Positions 8,188-17,663 of a stretch of 64,000 bases of DNA are shown here, piece after piece; the stretch's first letter is position 1; every line of letters starts with the position of its first letter. Origin of the DNA: Rhizobium sp. BK650 (GTDB taxonomy: Bacteria > Pseudomonadota > Alphaproteobacteria > Rhizobiales > Rhizobiaceae); the NCBI RefSeq assembly GCF_014195325.1, contig NZ_JACIBK010000019.1:1-64000 (forward strand), in the 5' to 3' direction. The notes beneath the pieces are model-generated. The model ran no database searches, was not told the DNA's origin, and saw only the letters and a program-made list of their open reading frames with translations. Both the position numbers and the translations under genes were made by a program.

Positions 8188-9246
8188 ATGGTCGATTACC
8201 GCTACCTCGGGCGCAGTGCCCTTAAAGTGTCGCCCCTCAGCCTCGGAACCATGATGTTTGGCGGGCCTACCCCCGACGAGGTCGCCTTCCGCATTATCGA
8301 CAAGGCCCGCGAGCAGGGGATCAACTTCATTGATACGGCCGACGTCTATCACGACGGCAAGTCGGAGGAGGTCGTCGGCCGCGGTATCAAGTCGAGCCGC
8401 GATCACTGGGTACTAGCGACCAAGTTCGTCAACTCACACACCAAGGGTCCGAATCTCGGCGGCCATTCGCGCAAATGGGTGATCGAGACGGTCGAAAATT
8501 CGCTGCGCCGGCTGAACACCGATTATATCGATATCCTCTATTTCCACCGGGCCGTCTTCGACGCGCCGCTCGAGGAGCCGGTGCGTGCCATTGCCGACCT
8601 TATCCGCGCCGGCAAGCTGCGCTATTTCGGAGTCTCGAATTTCCGCGGCTGGCGCATCGCCGAGATCGCCCATCTCGCCGATCAGCTCGGCATCGACCGG
8701 CCGGTGGCAAGCCAGCCGCTCTATAATATCGTCAACCGGACCGCCGAAGCAGAACAGCTGCCGGCTGCAAATTATTACGGCCTTGGTGTCGTGTCCTATT
8801 CGCCGCTCGCCCGCGGTGTTCTCACCGGCAAATACGAACCCGGCAAGGAACCAGGTGCCGATACGCGTGCAGGCCGTGGCGACAAGCGTATTCTCGAAAC
8901 CGAGTGGCGTCCGGAATCGATCGCGATCGCCAAGGAGATTGCCGCCCATGCCGCCCGCAAGGGCATTACGCCGACCGAGTTCGCGCTCGCCTGGGTGCTC
9001 AACAACAGTCTGATCTCGGCGGCTATCACCGGTCCGCGCACCGAAGAGCACTGGGACAGCTATATCCGCGCCCTCGACGTCAAGCTGGATGCCGAGGACG
9101 AGGCCCTGGTCGACAGGCTGGTGACAACCGGCCACCCTTCGACGCCCGGCTTCAACGACCCAAGTCATCCGGTCGAAGGGCGCGTTCCGCGTGTCAGCAA
9201 AGGTGGAAGCGACAATGTCGTGTCGCTGACGCGCGCCGTCGCCTGA
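8188..9246 (+). CDS. Aldo/keto reductase
   Basis: This 352-residue NAD(P)H-dependent oxidoreductase has the full catalytic tetrad of the superfamily: Asp49, Tyr54, Lys79 and His120. It also has the Gly-Val-Ser-Asn-Phe strand and the Ser-Pro-Leu-Ala-Arg-Gly-Val-Leu motif. It directly follows the importer genes and probably reduces or oxidises a carbonyl intermediate of the compound that is imported, but the substrate is not evident. GGAGAAG precedes the ATG. Confidence 0.92.
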   Translation: MVDYRYLGRSALKVSPLSLGTMMFGGPTPDEVAFRIIDKAREQGINFIDTADVYHDGKSEEVVGRGIKSSRDHWVLATKFVNSHTKGPNLGGHSRKWVIETVENSLRRLNTDYIDILYFHRAVFDAPLEEPVRAIADLIRAGKLRYFGVSNFRGWRIAEIAHLADQLGIDRPVASQPLYNIVNRTAEAEQLPAANYYGLGVVSYSPLARGVLTGKYEPGKEPGADTRAGRGDKRILETEWRPESIAIAKEIAAHAARKGITPTEFALAWVLNNSLISAAITGPRTEEHWDSYIRALDVKLDAEDEALVDRLVTTGHPSTPGFNDPSHPVEGRVPRVSKGGSDNVVSLTRAVA

Positions 9247-9316
9247 GATCGCAACAGGAGGGTCCGCTCTCGCGCGGATCCTCCGATTTGAAAAACCTGC
9301 CGGTGAAAGCTTGACC

Positions 9317-10561
9317 ATGGCCACCCCGACCTCTTCCACGTTATTATCCACCGGTGGATCCACACCTGATACCGACCTTGCCGCGCTGCTTGCAAAGGTG
9401 CCCGCACTCGCCGCCGAGATCGGCAGGGAAGCGGCACGGCGCGATCTCGATCGCGAGCTTCCCTTCGAAGCCTTCCGCCTGTTCAAGGAAGCCGGACTGG
9501 GAGCGCTCCGTATTCCCATTCCGCTCGGTGGTCCGGGCGGCACCGTCCTCGACTATATCGAGACGATCATGGCGATCGGGCAGGCCGATTCCAATGTTGC
9601 GCATGCGCTTCGCAGCCATTTCAACTTCACCGAGAGCCTCATCCTCAACCCTAATACAGCGCTCGACCGCACGCAGCTAGGCCGCGTGCTTTCCGGCAGG
9701 CTGTTTGGTGGCGCACACACGGAACAGGGCACCAAACGCCCGGGCGAGGTGACGACCAGGCTTTCGAAATCCGGCGACAGCTACCGCCTCAACGGTCGCA
9801 AATGGTATGCGACAGGGACTGCCTTTGCCGACTTCGCTTCCTTCAGCGCCAAGGACGAAGAAGACCAGCTTGTCAGCGTTCTCTTGCCGCTCGATCGTAA
9901 GGGCATCACCGTACTCGACGATTGGGACGGCATGGGCCAGCGGCTGACGGCAAGCGGCGGCGTGCTGCTCGAGGATGTCGAGGTCCTGCCGCATGAGATT
10001 TCCACGCGTGGCCTCAATACCCTTGTCGGGCGTCATACGTCGACGCTGCGTCAACTCCATCTCGCCGCCTCCATGGCGGGCGCGGTGCGCGGTGCGGTGG
10101 CCGAAGGCACCGACTATGTGCGCAGGCAGGCGCGTTCGGCCGCTCATAGTGCGGCCGAGACAGCCAATGCCGACCCCTTCGTCCAGAAAATTTTAGGTGA
10201 GATCGCCAGCGGCTCGTTTGCTGTCGATACGCTGATCCGGGAGGCGGCCCGCGCACTCGACCGTTCCGTCGCGGCGTTCGGTGCGGGCGATCCGGAGCGC
10301 CTGGAGCAGGCCCTTATCGAAAGCGCGCTGACGACAGCGCGCACCCAGATCGTCGCCTCACAGATTGCCCTTTCTGCCGCAACCAATGTCTTCGAGCTCG
10401 GCGGTGGTTCGGCAACGTCAAGGCATCTCAATCTTGACCGCCACTGGCGCAATATCCGCACCGTACTCAACCACAATCCCCTGTTGCACAAGGCGCGTGT
10501 GGTCGGCGATTTCTATATCAACGGGACGACGACGCATTTGGAGGAAGGCAAGGTCTTTTAG
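9317..10561 (+). CDS. DszC/SfnB-type acyl-CoA-dehydrogenase-like flavin monooxygenase
   Basis: This 414-residue protein belongs to the acyl-CoA dehydrogenase fold, in the branch of flavin-dependent S- or N-oxygenases (DszC, SfnB). It has the Trp-Asp-Gly-Met-Gly-Gln-Arg-Leu-Thr-Ala-Ser-Gly motif near residue 200 that marks the branch, and a C-terminal Arg-His-Trp-Arg-Asn-Ile-Arg-Thr segment. It would use reduced flavin and O2 to oxidise sulfur of the imported compound. ATG 9317 is chosen over the TTG six bases earlier. It follows the reductase after 70 bases. A true dehydrogenase role is less likely in this context. Confidence 0.85.
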   Translation: MATPTSSTLLSTGGSTPDTDLAALLAKVPALAAEIGREAARRDLDRELPFEAFRLFKEAGLGALRIPIPLGGPGGTVLDYIETIMAIGQADSNVAHALRSHFNFTESLILNPNTALDRTQLGRVLSGRLFGGAHTEQGTKRPGEVTTRLSKSGDSYRLNGRKWYATGTAFADFASFSAKDEEDQLVSVLLPLDRKGITVLDDWDGMGQRLTASGGVLLEDVEVLPHEISTRGLNTLVGRHTSTLRQLHLAASMAGAVRGAVAEGTDYVRRQARSAAHSAAETANADPFVQKILGEIASGSFAVDTLIREAARALDRSVAAFGAGDPERLEQALIESALTTARTQIVASQIALSAATNVFELGGGSATSRHLNLDRHWRNIRTVLNHNPLLHKARVVGDFYINGTTTHLEEGKVF

Positions 10562-10689
10562 AATCAGACGGTCGCGGCGCTTCCAAGTATTATCCGAGAT
10601 CATCCTGATTTTCGGCCGTGGTGCCGGTGGGTATCTGCGCGCTTTCTTGCTGTCGTTTCCTGGATCTGCGTGACGGGGAGGAAGGTCTC

Positions 10690-12108
10690 ATGCATTACGA
10701 TCCAAAGCCAGGTCATTCCGTCATCATCGTCGGCGGCGGCTTTGCCGGCGCGCTCACGGCCCTCAAACTGCTCGATCAGACCACGGTGGGGTTGTCCATC
10801 ACCATCATCGAGCCGCGCGCCGAGCTCGGGCGTGGTGTTGCCTATAGTACCGAAGACCCGGCCCATCTCGTCAACGGACCGGCGGAAATCTTCTCGCTAT
10901 ATCCCGACGACATGGGCCACCTGAGCCGCTGGCTTGCCAAAAACGGCCCCGCCAATGGCTGGCAGCCCCCCGCAGACGTCGCCGCAAGCAGCCCGCCGCG
11001 TCATCTTTACGGGACCTATATGCGCGATGAACTGAAGCGCGCGGCGGCAGAAGCGCGATCCGGATCGAGCCTGCGCCACGTCCGCTCGCAGGCAGCACAC
11101 CTGTCATCGTCGCCGCACCGGGTCCGTGTTGCGACCACCGACGGCACTGTCCTGGAGGCGGACGAGACTGTGCTGGCGCTCGGCGTGTTCCGGCCTGATC
11201 TGCGCCCTGACGAGGCAGCTGTGGCCGGACATCCGCGCTTTGCCGAAAATCCCTGGAATGCGGCCGCGCTCGACCGATTGAGCGACAGTTCCGATATCCT
11301 CATCATCGGCGCCAGTCTCTCCATGGTCGATGCGATCGCGAGCATGGAGGCAAGGGGCTTTCGCGGACGCTACCGGGTGATCTCGCGGCGCGGCCAGTTC
11401 GTCGAGGGTCGCAGGAACGCCGAGCCGGCCCGTGACTTTCTCGCCGAAGGTCCGCTTCCTTCGACGGCGCGCGGCCTGCTCGCGCGCGTCAAGGCGGAAC
11501 GCCGCAAACTTGCTGCCGCCGGTGAAGACTGGCAGGGGCTTCCACTCGCCATCCGCCCGCACATCTTGCCGCTCTGGCAGAATGCCGACGATCGGGAAAG
11601 ACTGCGCTTTGCCCGCCACCTGCGGCCTTTTTGGGACGTGACGGCGCATCGATCCGCTCCGGAAAGCCACCGCAGCGTCGAAGAAGCGCGGTCGCAGGGC
11701 CGGCTCGCCCATGGGACGGCTCGCCTGCTGGCGCTGAGGCCAGTTAGAAACGGAATCGCGGCAACCCTGAAGACCGCAGCAGGCATTGAGGAGACGGTGT
11801 TCGCCGGAGTGATCGATTGCCGGGGACATCAACTGCACGACTGGCGGCAGATCTCCGATCCGTTTGTTCGCGAGCTCCTTTCAAGCGGGGAGGTCCGCCC
11901 GCATTCGACCGGCTTCGGCATCGATGCCACCCCCGAGGGCGATCTCATCAATGAGGAAGGGCGCATTCACCGCAACTTGAGCGCCATCGGCCATCCGCTG
12001 CGCGGCGTGGCCTGGGAATCGAGCTCGATCACCGAGCAGCGCACGCAGGCGATCGCGCTTGCCGAGCGCATCCTGGCGAAGTTCACCCCGGCCCGCGCCC
12101 CCTCTTGA
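10690..12108 (+). CDS. FAD/NAD(P)-binding protein (YdhS-like, NAD_binding_9 type)
   Basis: The 472-residue flavoprotein begins with an FAD-binding Gly-Gly-Gly-Phe-Ala-Gly dinucleotide fold, has a Gly-Arg-Gly-Val-Ala-Tyr motif near residue 55, and a second Rossmann strand (Ile-Leu-Ile-Ile-Gly-Ala-Ser-Leu-Ser) near residue 200. Its start has GGGGAGGAAGG upstream. It is the last gene of the rightward importer operon and ends at a strong hairpin. It may supply reducing power to the flavin monooxygenases or act on an intermediate; neither is shown by sequence. Confidence 0.8.
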   Translation: MHYDPKPGHSVIIVGGGFAGALTALKLLDQTTVGLSITIIEPRAELGRGVAYSTEDPAHLVNGPAEIFSLYPDDMGHLSRWLAKNGPANGWQPPADVAASSPPRHLYGTYMRDELKRAAAEARSGSSLRHVRSQAAHLSSSPHRVRVATTDGTVLEADETVLALGVFRPDLRPDEAAVAGHPRFAENPWNAAALDRLSDSSDILIIGASLSMVDAIASMEARGFRGRYRVISRRGQFVEGRRNAEPARDFLAEGPLPSTARGLLARVKAERRKLAAAGEDWQGLPLAIRPHILPLWQNADDRERLRFARHLRPFWDVTAHRSAPESHRSVEEARSQGRLAHGTARLLALRPVRNGIAATLKTAAGIEETVFAGVIDCRGHQLHDWRQISDPFVRELLSSGEVRPHSTGFGIDATPEGDLINEEGRIHRNLSAIGHPLRGVAWESSSITEQRTQAIALAERILAKFTPARAPS

Positions 12109-12137
12109 GCGGACATTCCTGCGACAGATCAGAAAGC

Positions 12138-12171
12138 GATCGGGGGCGCATCGTCAGATGCGCCCCCGATC
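12138..12171. terminator. Strong hairpin between convergent genes
   Basis: A perfect 15-bp inverted repeat with a GTCA loop sits between the convergent stops at 12108 and 12201. There is no following T-run, so it may act as a barrier, RNA-processing or stability element as much as an intrinsic terminator. Confidence 0.65.
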
Positions 12172-12200
12172 CGTGAAGGCTGGTCGTGACCCCCGAACCG

Positions 12201-13820
12201 TCAGCCTTCGCCGTCCTTGACATAGACCTCGGCGAAATTGGCCTGGACGCCTTCGGCGCCGATCGTGTGGTTCTTCACCCGCTTGTTGAAGACCGTGACA
12301 TTTTCCAGCGCAATCAGGTTCACCACTGGCACTTCGTCAGCAATGATCCTCTGAAAATCGTTGAATTCCTGTCTGCGCTTATCCTCGTCGATTTCGACCG
12401 ATGCGGCCTCCAGTAGCCGGTCAACCTCAGGATTGGCGTAGTGTGCCGCATTGGAAAAGGGCAGGCCGAGCTTGAAGTTCTTCGACCAGTAGACGCGCTG
12501 GACGCCGAGCGTCGGATCGAACTGGTTGCCGAGATATTCGGCCGTTACGTCGAAGACGCGTTCTGTATAGACCTTCTGGATGTAGGTCGAGAAATCATAG
12601 GAATCGATCGTCGCGGCAATGCCGATGCGGGTAAGGTTCTGTTTTAAATACTCGATGACCCGCTTGAACCCTTCATTGTAGGAATTGTGGGTGAGCCTGA
12701 GCGTAAAGCGGGTACCATCGGCGCCACGCTTGTAGCCGGCGGCGTCGAGAAGCTGTTCGGCTGCCGCAAGATCATAGGCATAAGGCTTGATCGAGGCATC
12801 GTGGTAGCGCGACAGGAAGATGCTGATCGGTGTCGGCGAGATATGGCCGTAACCATACCAGACGGTGTTCAAGATGACGTCGAGATCGATCGCATGCGCA
12901 ATGGCGCGACGCACTTTGACATTATTCAGATACTCGTTGTCGAGATTGAAGATGAGCTGCGTCTGGTCGCCCTTGGTCTCGTAGCCGCGCGAATCGACGC
13001 TGATATTCGGCAGCGCCTTGACGCGCTCGAGATCGCTGAGCGGGATCGGGTTGTCGCCACCGATGTCGAATTCGCCGGTCTCGAAGCCGGCTGCCCTGGC
13101 AGCGCCATCGGGCACGAAGCGGACGACGACCCGGTCGAGATATGGCTTGCCCGCATCCCAGTAATCGGCATTGCGTTCCAAGATGATATGTGAGCCGCGC
13201 ACCCATTCCTTGAAGACGAAGGGGCCGGTGCCGATCGGGGCGCTGCCGTTCTTGTTGAGCGGCACGTCTGCAACTGCGACGTTTTCATAGACATGCTTCG
13301 GTACGATCGGCGATTCCGCCGCATAAAGCGCGCTGAGCAGATAGGGTGCGGGCTTCGACAGGCGGATGATCGCCGTTAGCGGGTCAGGTGTCTCGACTTT
13401 GACGACATTGGCGAAGGTGCCGCGCCCGCGCGGATGGACCTGCTTTAGGAGACCGATCGAATAGGCGACGTCCTCGGCGGTAAAAGGCTTGCCATCATGC
13501 CATTTGACGTTGGGACGCAGCTTGAACGTGTAGCTCAGTCCGTCGTTGGAAATTGACCAATCGGTCGCAAGCTGCGGCTTCGGGGTCAGGTCGAAATCAT
13601 AGGTCAAAAGCCCCTCGGTGATCTTCGGGCTGACCTTCTGGGTGCCGCCGGCGGTATGCGCCAGCGCCAGGATTGTCGGCGGCTCAGGCTCGACGATGAA
13701 GTTCAGCGTTCCGCCGGGCTTCGGCTTGTCTTCTGCAGCCCTGAGGCCGAATGAAGGCGCGAGCGTGCCGGCGGTGGACAAAAGCAGCAACTGGTTGAAG
13801 GTGCGACGATTGATGCTCAT
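12201..13820 (-). CDS. ABC transporter substrate-binding protein (DppA/OppA family), second copy
   Basis: The 539-residue periplasmic binding protein is closely similar in layout to the proteins at 2392 and 13835, with the Gly-Leu-Leu-Thr-Tyr-Asp, Trp-His-Asp-Gly-Lys-Pro-Phe-Thr and Pro-Ile-Gly-Thr-Gly-Pro-Phe-Val motifs. The N-terminus has a twin-arginine pattern (Asn-Arg-Arg-Thr-Phe) and a hydrophobic stretch. It lies 14 bases after the third copy, forming a two-gene operon of binding proteins with no permease of its own. The nearest transporter to use is the one at 4277-8175. Confidence 0.92.
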   Translation of the reverse strand: MSINRRTFNQLLLLSTAGTLAPSFGLRAAEDKPKPGGTLNFIVEPEPPTILALAHTAGGTQKVSPKITEGLLTYDFDLTPKPQLATDWSISNDGLSYTFKLRPNVKWHDGKPFTAEDVAYSIGLLKQVHPRGRGTFANVVKVETPDPLTAIIRLSKPAPYLLSALYAAESPIVPKHVYENVAVADVPLNKNGSAPIGTGPFVFKEWVRGSHIILERNADYWDAGKPYLDRVVVRFVPDGAARAAGFETGEFDIGGDNPIPLSDLERVKALPNISVDSRGYETKGDQTQLIFNLDNEYLNNVKVRRAIAHAIDLDVILNTVWYGYGHISPTPISIFLSRYHDASIKPYAYDLAAAEQLLDAAGYKRGADGTRFTLRLTHNSYNEGFKRVIEYLKQNLTRIGIAATIDSYDFSTYIQKVYTERVFDVTAEYLGNQFDPTLGVQRVYWSKNFKLGLPFSNAAHYANPEVDRLLEAASVEIDEDKRRQEFNDFQRIIADEVPVVNLIALENVTVFNKRVKNHTIGAEGVQANFAEVYVKDGEG

Positions 13821-13834
13821 GATGCTCGTCCCTC

Positions 13835-15442
13835 TCAGGCGTTCTTGAGGAGATAGGTTGAGGAGAGGCTGCCCGAGAGACCGTCGGCAACAACCGTATG
13901 GTCCTGGACTTTTCTGTTGAAGATCGTCAGCTGCCGGAATGAGACGAGCGTGATATCGGGCAGGTCGCGGGCGATGATGACCTGCATGCGGTTGAAGAGT
14001 TCGACACGTTTGGCGCGGTCGTTCTCGGTCGCCGCCTGTTCGAAGATCGCGTCGATTTCGGGATTGTTGTAGCCCGAGCCGTTCGAGAAGGGGACGCCTT
14101 TCTTGAAATTCTTCGACCAGTAGAGGCGCTGCACGCCGATCGTCGGATCGAACGTATTTCCCATGCCGTTGGTCACAAAGGCGAAATCGCGGTCGGTATA
14201 GACGCGCTTCAGCCAGGTCGGAACATCCTGTCCGCGCAGTATCACCTTGACGCCGATTTTCGATAGCGCGTCCCGCAGATAGTTACCGATACGGGTGTAG
14301 GTGTCGCCATAGGGCATGACATCGTGCGGAACCTCGAAGCGCACACCCTCCGGCCCGCGCGGGAAGCCGGCTTCGTCGAGAAGCTGTTCGGCTTTTGCCG
14401 GATCATGGGCATAGGCCGGGACATCAGGATTGTAGAAAGCCTTGAGGAAGGGGCTGATCGGGCTCGGCGCCGGGACCGCGTAGCCGTAAAAGGCGATATC
14501 GGCGACGGTCTGCCGGTCGATCGCATGGGCTACGGCCTGGCGGACCTTATCGTGCTTGAAATACTCGTTTTGCAGGTTGAATTCGATGCGGTAGACGGTC
14601 GGCGAATAGTCGTTGCCGCGATCGTCGACGGCAAGTGTGGGCGAGGATTTCAGCCGGTCGATTTCGCTCAGCGACACCGGCGTATCGGGGGCAATATCGA
14701 CTTCGCCGGTTTCGAGCGCTGCAAGTCTGGCGCTGGCATCGGGAATGAACTTGACAACGATGCGGTCGAGATAGGGCTTGCCCTTGTCCCAGTAGTCGGG
14801 ATTGCGATCCAGGATCACATGGCTGCCGACGGCCCATTCGCGGAAGATGAAGGGACCGGTGCCGATCGGGGCGCGGCCGTTTGCGTGTCCGGCAAGATCG
14901 GTGGCGCCCTCGTAGACATGTTTGGGGACGATCGGGGATTCGCTCGCCTGCAACGCGCCGATCAGATAGGGCGCGGGCTTCGATAGCCGGATGATTGCTG
15001 TATGGGCGTCCGGCGTTGCAACGTCCTTGACGCTTGCGAAGGTGGCGCGGCCGCGCGGATGCACCTCCTTGAGCGCCAGGACCGAGAAGGCGACATCCTC
15101 CGCGGTAAAGGGTTTTCCGTCGTGCCACTTGACGTCCTGCCTGAGCTCGAAGCGGTATTCCAGCCCGTCGTCGCTGACGTGCCAGGCGGTCGCAAGCTGC
15201 GGGATCGGCTTGAAGTCCAGCCCGTAGGCAAGCAATCCTTCCGTCACCTTGCCGGAGATGCGAGTGGTCGGGCCTGCGGTATGGGCAAGGGTGACGAGTG
15301 TCGGCGGCTCCGGCTGGACAAGCAGATTGAGCGTACCGCCGGCGACAGGTTCGCCCGCCTCGGCAGCACGACCGTTGGGCACGACGGCACTGATGGCGGC
15401 AAGCGCGAAGAGCTGATTGAGCTGACGTCTGCTGATATCCAT
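13835..15442 (-). CDS. ABC transporter substrate-binding protein (DppA/OppA family), third copy
   Basis: This 535-residue protein has the same family motifs as its two paralogues (Gly-Leu-Leu-Ala-Tyr, Trp-His-Asp-Gly-Lys, Pro-Ile-Gly-Thr-Gly-Pro-Phe-Ile). It starts with a Tat-like Ser-Arg-Arg-Gln-Leu signal. ATG 15442 is preferred because AGGGGA lies upstream and the signal peptide begins there; the open frame extends 41 codons further without a good start. It is the first gene of the leftward pair and is divergent from a LysR-type regulator, the usual arrangement for a regulated target. Confidence 0.92.
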   Translation of the reverse strand: MDISRRQLNQLFALAAISAVVPNGRAAEAGEPVAGGTLNLLVQPEPPTLVTLAHTAGPTTRISGKVTEGLLAYGLDFKPIPQLATAWHVSDDGLEYRFELRQDVKWHDGKPFTAEDVAFSVLALKEVHPRGRATFASVKDVATPDAHTAIIRLSKPAPYLIGALQASESPIVPKHVYEGATDLAGHANGRAPIGTGPFIFREWAVGSHVILDRNPDYWDKGKPYLDRIVVKFIPDASARLAALETGEVDIAPDTPVSLSEIDRLKSSPTLAVDDRGNDYSPTVYRIEFNLQNEYFKHDKVRQAVAHAIDRQTVADIAFYGYAVPAPSPISPFLKAFYNPDVPAYAHDPAKAEQLLDEAGFPRGPEGVRFEVPHDVMPYGDTYTRIGNYLRDALSKIGVKVILRGQDVPTWLKRVYTDRDFAFVTNGMGNTFDPTIGVQRLYWSKNFKKGVPFSNGSGYNNPEIDAIFEQAATENDRAKRVELFNRMQVIIARDLPDITLVSFRQLTIFNRKVQDHTVVADGLSGSLSSTYLLKNA

Positions 15443-15738
15443 GACAATCCCCTGTGTCGGCCAGCCCACCGGGCCAAGCTTCGGTGAGCGCGCATGATCG
15501 GGCCGGGGAGGGGAAATCGAGAAGAATGTTTTTCTTTCGGGCGGAGACAGAAAAGCTTCTCGCAAATCGTCAGTCGTGCGTCTGGCCGCAATAATCTAGT
15601 CGTTTGATAGACAATTTCTCGATTTTAGTTTTTGCTTCTCCGCCAGGGGCGGTCACGCGCAAGGAAATGTTTCGGGTCAGGTAATCGGCGCAAAGCGGGT
15701 TCTCGTCTTGGCTGGTCCGTTTGTGGTGCAATCAGCTC
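15443..15738. promoter_or_regulatory. Divergent promoter region between binding-protein pair and LysR gene
   Basis: This 296-base gap is AT-rich around 15585-15640. By family knowledge, a LysR regulator binds T-N11-A boxes in such a divergent gap. Several candidates exist and I cannot single one out. Confidence 0.5.
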
Positions 15739-16749
15739 ATGAACACGCTCGCGCCCCACCGCAGGAAGACGATTAACCCGACGCTTGCCCGTCTGCCGCC
15801 GCTGACGTCGTTGCGCGCCTTCGTGGCGACGGCGCGTCATCTGAATTTCATCCGTGCCGCCGAAGAGCTGCATGTCACCTCAGCCGCCGTCGGCCAGCAG
15901 ATCAGGCTCCTGGAAAATTACCTTGGCCAGCCGCTGTTTAACCGTGTGCGCGGCCAACTGCAGCTGACACCAGCAGGCCACGCCCTGATGCCGGGGCTGA
16001 CCGATGCCTTCGATGCCGTTCTCTCGGCCATGACCCAGTTCGCGACCAGTGACCACGAGCAGCCGATTAGGGTATCCGTCGCCCCATCGTTCGCCAGCAA
16101 ATGGTTGATCCCGCGGCTCGACGCGCTCCGGAGCGCGGCACCCGGCCTGCAGGTCCTCGTCGAAGCCTCCACCGATCTGACAGACCTCGATACGGGTGAG
16201 GCCGATTGCGTGATCCGCTTCGGCAGCGGCGCCTATCCGGGTCTTGCGGTCGATCATCTGTTTTCCGAGGCGGTCGTGCCAGTCTGCAGCCCGCAATTTG
16301 CCGAGCGCCATGACCTCTGGGCACGTCCGGAGGCGATCGAAAACGTGCCGCTCCTGCACGAGGAAGGGGCCGAACATGACCATGCCTGCCCGGACTGGCA
16401 TGCCTGGCTGCGTGCAGAGGGACTTGCCTATCGCCCGTCGCGGGGCGGCTTCCGGCTGAACCAGTCTTCGTTGGTGCTCGACGCGGCCGTTGCCGGCCAA
16501 GGGCTCGGTCTCGGCAAGATAAGGCTCGCTGAGGCCGAGATCCGCAGTGGACGCCTCGTCTGCCCCTTTGGCAGCCCGCAGCCGGTCGGATTTTCCTATT
16601 TCTTTGCCACATCGCCCCACAAGGCAAGGCTGATGCGGGTCGATCTCTTTCGCAACTGGCTGCTTGCCGAGGCACGCGCGGCGCACAGGATTGAGGGCAC
16701 TTCATCTCAAAGCCCCCGAACCGATTTCGATATGATCGCCGCTGAATGA
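15739..16749 (+). CDS. LysR-family transcriptional regulator (GcvA-like)
   Basis: The 336-residue regulator has an N-terminal winged helix-turn-helix near residues 20-80 (Leu-Thr-Ser-Leu-Arg-Ala-Phe, Ala-Ala-Glu-Glu-Leu-His-Val-Thr, Ala-Val-Gly-Gln-Gln-Ile) and a LysR effector domain after residue 100. The Leu-Arg-Ala-Phe and Asn-Phe-x-Arg-Ala-Ala-Glu-Glu-Leu pattern is that of the GcvA subgroup. ATG 15739 is preferred over the upstream TTG at 15721. It probably controls the divergent binding-protein genes and perhaps the whole island; the inducer is unknown. Confidence 0.92.
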   Translation: MNTLAPHRRKTINPTLARLPPLTSLRAFVATARHLNFIRAAEELHVTSAAVGQQIRLLENYLGQPLFNRVRGQLQLTPAGHALMPGLTDAFDAVLSAMTQFATSDHEQPIRVSVAPSFASKWLIPRLDALRSAAPGLQVLVEASTDLTDLDTGEADCVIRFGSGAYPGLAVDHLFSEAVVPVCSPQFAERHDLWARPEAIENVPLLHEEGAEHDHACPDWHAWLRAEGLAYRPSRGGFRLNQSSLVLDAAVAGQGLGLGKIRLAEAEIRSGRLVCPFGSPQPVGFSYFFATSPHKARLMRVDLFRNWLLAEARAAHRIEGTSSQSPRTDFDMIAAE

Positions 16750-16775
16750 GCTCGTGGACAGGCAGGCTGGATGGC

Positions 16776-17663
16776 TTACTTCAACCGGAACCCTAACTTG
16801 CGCGCCACCTCGCCAAGCAGATGGCGGCCCTTGAGCGCCTCGACAGTGCCGACGCGATTGCGCACCTGATCGGTCCAGTCGATCAGAGGTATGTTCTGTT
16901 CGGTCTGAAAGCTTCTGAGAACGTGATTGTAACCGGAAAGATCGTCGGCTGGTGCGCCGTCCTGATAGCGCTCGCGGTATAGGACGCTCGTCTGCGGCAG
17001 GCGTGGCTTGACGCCGGCGGGCACGGCCGGGTCGGGATAGCCGACCGTCAGACCGAAAACGGGAAAGACCCCATCGGGTAGAGCGAGTTCGCGGGCAACC
17101 GCTTCCGGATCGTTGCGGATCGCGCCGATATAGCAGGTGCCCAGTCCGAGCGATTCCAGGGCGACGACGGCGTTCTGGGCGGCGAGTGCCGCATCGATCA
17201 CGCCAAGCAGAAAGCTTTCCACGTAGTCGAGCCCTTCGGCCGTCGCGCCAGCCTGCGTTGCGATCTTGCGCGGGCGAGCAAGGTCAGCGAGCCAGACGAG
17301 CAGGAGCGGGGCCTGCGCAATCTGCCGCTGATTGCCGGCAACCGCATTCAAACGCCTGCGGCGCTCGCCGTCTTCGACGCAAACCACGCTCCAGGCCTGA
17401 AGGTTCGAGGAACTTGGCGCTGACTGGGCGGCGGCAACCGCAAGCTCGATCGCCTCTCCCGGTACCGGGTTCGGCAGATAATGGCGCACGCTTCGGTGCG
17501 AGAGGATTGTCTCGATAGTTTCGTTCCAAGGCCCTGAAAGCTGGTGGTCATTGCGGTAACGCTCGCCGGCAAGTGCTCTCAACCTGTCACGATCGGCGAT
17601 TCTCGATGCTGCTGCTGGCATCATCTCTGTTTTCCCTGCAATGTCTTGATCCTTTTGGCTCAC
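16776..17663 (-). CDS. NfsA-type FMN-dependent nitroreductase
   Basis: This 295-residue member of the NfsA/FRP nitroreductase family has the His-Arg-Ser-Val-Arg FMN-phosphate motif near residue 55, the Ser-Ser-Asn-Leu-Gln-Ala-Trp segment, and Gly-Leu-Gly-Thr-Cys-Tyr-Ile-Gly-Ala near residue 175. Such enzymes reduce flavins, nitro compounds or quinones with NAD(P)H. The start is GTG 17663, which overlaps the stop of the preceding monooxygenase gene (GTGA); ATG 17624 is an alternative. The coupling to DszA/DszC-like genes suggests it could serve as their flavin reductase, which is inference. Confidence 0.88.
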   Translation of the reverse strand: MSQKDQDIAGKTEMMPAAASRIADRDRLRALAGERYRNDHQLSGPWNETIETILSHRSVRHYLPNPVPGEAIELAVAAAQSAPSSSNLQAWSVVCVEDGERRRRLNAVAGNQRQIAQAPLLLVWLADLARPRKIATQAGATAEGLDYVESFLLGVIDAALAAQNAVVALESLGLGTCYIGAIRNDPEAVARELALPDGVFPVFGLTVGYPDPAVPAGVKPRLPQTSVLYRERYQDGAPADDLSGYNHVLRSFQTEQNIPLIDWTDQVRNRVGTVEALKGRHLLGEVARKLGFRLK

